Part shown: positions 5,674 through 8,466 of the stretch, in pieces
Numbering within the stretch: position 1 is the stretch's first letter
Layout: each line of letters starts with the position of its first letter
Assembly: GCA_030641605.1 (NCBI GenBank)
Contig: DAOWHD010000056.1
Span: forward strand, 1 to 8,466
Length of the DNA stretch: 8,466 nucleotides
Direction of reading: 5' to 3'
Source: Thermoplasmata archaeon
GTDB lineage: Archaea; Thermoplasmatota; E2; DHVEG-1
Notes under the pieces: generated by a model
Told to the model about the DNA's origin: nothing
Database searches by the model: none
The model's input: only the letters and a program-made list of their open reading frames with translations
Position numbers and translations under genes: made by a program

Positions 5674-8466
5674 ATGGGGGCCGGCAGAATTAAAAACACC
5701 TATGAAGTATCAACAATTGCAAGAGCATTGTTTGTTATAGCAGTATCTAGTTTTCTAGTTTCTCCAAGCATGATAGATTCTGTTTACTCTACAAAAAATA
5801 GTACTAATCTAGATCAAAAAATTGTTGCAAAACTTTCCAAGGAAGTTGAAATACCAGCAGGATCTGATTACTACATCAAATTTTGCTCAGAAAATTTAAC
5901 TTTAGACGATCAAATCACTCATTACACAAACGGACTTTCTGACAATGTAAAAAATGCCATAGCAAAATCTCCACGTTGGATTCAAAGAGATTTAGCTAGA
6001 CAATTCCAATATCTAGCTAATCCTGAAGAATATGCAAATCTTATACTGGATGCAAATAAAAAATATACAGACGAAATAGCTTTTTCAATAGCATGTTCGC
6101 CATTAGGAGATGTTGCCCAAGCTGAGGTCATTTGGGACAATGCATTTTATCTTTACGAAATTGACAAGTGGATACAATACGCAGACATCATAGATTATGA
6201 TGATGGCTCAGGAAATTACTATTCTACCATTAGATATTATATCTTGGAGAACGGAATCGAAAACCAAGTTGAATATCCAATGGAGATTTATTATTGGTAC
6301 ATTGTACATCCAGAATTACTGGGGGAAAATGCAGAATATGTCTATGGGAAATTTTGGCGCGAGTATCTTTTTTACCATAACGACATAGGTTATCCTTTAT
6401 TGAAGGAGAAATTATCAAACATAGATTACCTATGGGACTGCACGTCGTATAGCCAAGGGGGCAATAGACTCTGGAAGCAGTGTATTAAAGAGCACCCAAC
6501 TGCAATCGAGGGAGTAAGCTACTGGATAGGTAAAACTGTGAAATACTTAGCAACAGGAGATAGACCAAATCAACCCAATATTATTGCACACGAACACAAT
6601 GGATTTTGTGGGGAAATACAAAGGATATCTGTTGCTGCACAAAGATCAGCACTTGTGCCATCAATCGGTGCGTGTAACATTGGAGAGGATCATGTGTGGA
6701 GGGAATTCTATGAAAGGGGATGGCATCAAAATGACAACTGGTGGGCAGATGGTGGTGGAACTGTTGATATTCCGAAAGTATATGCAGACGGATGGGGAAA
6801 AGACATGTCAGCCATATATGCAGTGAACGGAGACGGCTCCATTTATGAAGTAACATCAACATACATTCACCCAGAAGATAGAGTAACCGTAAAATTTGTT
6901 GTAAAAGACGGTTTTATGAAGCCTGCTGATGGAGCTTTAGTAACTGTACTGGTTAAAGGGATAAAGGATATTTCATGGTATAAAAACAAAGCCTGGGAAA
7001 TCGTAGAAAAAATCTGGGATAACCTCCCTGAGTCCATCAAGGGGAAAATTCTTCAAAATATATATAGCAAGATAGAACAAAGATTTGAAGAAATCCCGGA
7101 CGTAATCGATGGAGCAACAATAACAATCTGGAATTATACAGATCCAAATGGAGAATGCACATTTGAACTTGGGAAAAATGATGAATATCTTTTTCTAATC
7201 CAGCAGCCTGAGTTAAAGTACCCCTGGCCGTTTTCAATACATAACGCTATTAGAACCTTAAGCAATACAAAAAACACCACATATAATGTGTTCTTTCCAG
7301 ATTTTTCAAATAGAGTACAACATCACAAGAATCGGGAAACACCTGAAGGGGATTGTCTTTTTAATGTTGCCTTCAACACAAAATCATATCAATTACATAA
7401 AAATGTAAGGAGCAAGGACAAGGATATTGGGATCTATAATTTTGAAGGGAACATAGATTTCTTTGTTTTAGATGAAGAGAACTTTGCAAAATATGAGAGT
7501 GGAAAGAGATTCAACTGCTTTAATTACATCGAGGAGGGTAAGGCAAACTTAGATTTCAGTGCCAGTGAAACCGGTTGGTATCTAGTGTTTAGAAACCATG
7601 CTCACCGGACAAATGTTGTTTTGGATTTTTTTATTCAAGTCGAAACCTCTACTGATACTGACCAAGTGCAAATTGTTTCTCCAGATACAAATATATTTGA
7701 TCACCCTGTCTTTAATGTTGGCGATAAGGTGAACGTATCTGGCATTGCAACTGGCAATACAGCGATACATATCAATGGTGAATCTATAGAAGCATCAACA
7801 ATAGAAAGTAAATGGTCTTATCTCTGGGATACATCTGATTTGATACCTGGAGAATATTTGATAACTGCAGAATGCGGCAATGCTCAAGATGAGTTATCTG
7901 TGACACTGATAGATGAAACTCCACCGACAATAGAAATAAAACAGCCAAGTGATGGAAGTATTTTCGAAGAAGAAACAATAATTATTGCAGGAGAAAGCGG
8001 GGACAATTTTGGTGTTGATCGAGTTGAAGTCGGTCTAGATGATAGTCGCCTTAAAGAAGCAAATGGCACAGAGAACTGGTCTATTGAATGGGATGTGAGT
8101 AGTCTTGATCTTGGCAGCCATACCATCTTTGTGAGATCGGTTGATAAAGCCGGAAGAATATCGATGGACAACATAACAATTGTCATAAATGAAAGTGGAC
8201 ATGAATGGAGTCCGGAAATTATTGATTTCTGCCATAACCCAGAAAGTCCATCAAACACAAGCAATGTAGTAGTGTATGCAAATGTAACTAGCACCGATCC
8301 ATTCGATGTTAAAAACGTTGTTTTATATTGTGACAATGGTACAAAAATTAACGCCCATGAAATATACCGATATGGCGACAACCCTGTTCAAAAGAGACAC
8401 GAGGAGGATCCATTGCAAAACACCTCAAATGGCCCCATCTATGGATATGAATTGGGGCATTTTGAT
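5674..8466 (+). CDS. Large exported transglutaminase-like / Ig-domain protein (C-terminus beyond window)
   Basis: My translation from ATG 5674 stays open for 931 codons to the window edge. Order: a positively charged N-terminus and hydrophobic signal or anchor helix (about 16-31, ARALFVIAVSSFLVS); a helical/aromatic region (about 45-300); a transglutaminase-like catalytic domain with C312 (GFCGEIQR), H340 (EDHVWREFYERGW) and D354 (WHQND), spaced like the Cys-His-Asp triad of the transglutaminase/papain fold; a CarboxypepD_reg-like beta domain (about 405-500, KPADGALVTV ... TDPNGECTFEL) interrupted by a charged helical insertion (430-479); a beta-rich region (500-660); Ig-like domains at about 665-747 and 750-839; and another beta repeat from 847. 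It is probably a surface or extracellular enzyme, either a peptidase or a cross-linking/amidase activity; the substrate is unknown. The Ig-like array may hold it at the cell surface. Several short frames read inside it on either strand are shadows. Confidence 0.85.
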   Translation, partial: MGAGRIKNTYEVSTIARALFVIAVSSFLVSPSMIDSVYSTKNSTNLDQKIVAKLSKEVEIPAGSDYYIKFCSENLTLDDQITHYTNGLSDNVKNAIAKSPRWIQRDLARQFQYLANPEEYANLILDANKKYTDEIAFSIACSPLGDVAQAEVIWDNAFYLYEIDKWIQYADIIDYDDGSGNYYSTIRYYILENGIENQVEYPMEIYYWYIVHPELLGENAEYVYGKFWREYLFYHNDIGYPLLKEKLSNIDYLWDCTSYSQGGNRLWKQCIKEHPTAIEGVSYWIGKTVKYLATGDRPNQPNIIAHEHNGFCGEIQRISVAAQRSALVPSIGACNIGEDHVWREFYERGWHQNDNWWADGGGTVDIPKVYADGWGKDMSAIYAVNGDGSIYEVTSTYIHPEDRVTVKFVVKDGFMKPADGALVTVLVKGIKDISWYKNKAWEIVEKIWDNLPESIKGKILQNIYSKIEQRFEEIPDVIDGATITIWNYTDPNGECTFELGKNDEYLFLIQQPELKYPWPFSIHNAIRTLSNTKNTTYNVFFPDFSNRVQHHKNRETPEGDCLFNVAFNTKSYQLHKNVRSKDKDIGIYNFEGNIDFFVLDEENFAKYESGKRFNCFNYIEEGKANLDFSASETGWYLVFRNHAHRTNVVLDFFIQVETSTDTDQVQIVSPDTNIFDHPVFNVGDKVNVSGIATGNTAIHINGESIEASTIESKWSYLWDTSDLIPGEYLITAECGNAQDELSVTLIDETPPTIEIKQPSDGSIFEEETIIIAGESGDNFGVDRVEVGLDDSRLKEANGTENWSIEWDVSSLDLGSHTIFVRSVDKAGRISMDNITIVINESGHEWSPEIIDFCHNPESPSNTSNVVVYANVTSTDPFDVKNVVLYCDNGTKINAHEIYRYGDNPVQKRHEEDPLQNTSNGPIYGYELGHFD

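Noticed and set aside
7884..8381. A 165-residue minus-strand reading frame opposite the Ig-like domains of the transglutaminase-like gene
   Set aside because: It is Ser/Leu-rich with no recognisable domain and has no promoter or ribosome site. The plus strand is continuously coding with clear Ig-like patterns, so this is a shadow.

Overview
The window looks archaeal. It is AT-rich, several genes have TATA-type boxes about 24-32 bases before their start codons, and it encodes an eRF1-fold release-factor-like protein, a Cas4-like Fe-S nuclease and a large secreted transglutaminase-like/Ig-domain protein. That mix fits a protein-degrading heterotroph, perhaps of the Thermoplasmatota or a similar sediment lineage. 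No rRNA or tRNA is present, so the lineage is a guess.

Layout, left to right. (1) Positions 1-737, minus strand: the N-terminal part of a secreted M14 zinc carboxypeptidase, cut by the window edge. (2) Positions 850-3522, minus strand: two adjacent genes for the saccharopine route of lysine metabolism. The LKR-type enzyme (lysine + 2-oxoglutarate to saccharopine) comes first in transcription and the glutamate-forming saccharopine dehydrogenase (SDH) follows 51 bases later. This is the order of the two domains in the fused eukaryotic enzyme AASS. (3) Positions 3588-4661, minus strand: an eRF1-fold protein with a GGWSQ motif and a C-terminal four-cysteine zinc ribbon, of the Vms1/VLRF1-like kind expected to release peptides from stalled ribosomes. 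(4) A 112-base divergent promoter region. (5) Positions 4774-5588, plus strand: a Cas4-like PD-(D/E)XK nuclease with a predicted two-helix membrane hairpin between its N-terminal Cys/His motif and its D...ExK core. Its reading frame is broken near 5041-5055; one extra G in the run at 5041-5044 would restore a single protein. (6) Positions 5674-8466, plus strand: a very large exported protein, open at the right edge, with a transglutaminase-like catalytic domain, a CarboxypepD_reg-like beta domain carrying a helical insertion, and at least two Ig-like domains.

Taken together, the exported peptidase and transglutaminase-like protein plus the lysine pair suggest degradation of external protein followed by amino-acid catabolism. 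The release-factor-like protein and the membrane nuclease are probably separate housekeeping or quality-control functions. All sequence is accounted for: the intergenic gaps are 112 bases or shorter and mainly hold promoters and a likely terminator. I found no CRISPR array, RNA gene, insertion sequence or recognisable novel multi-gene defence system.
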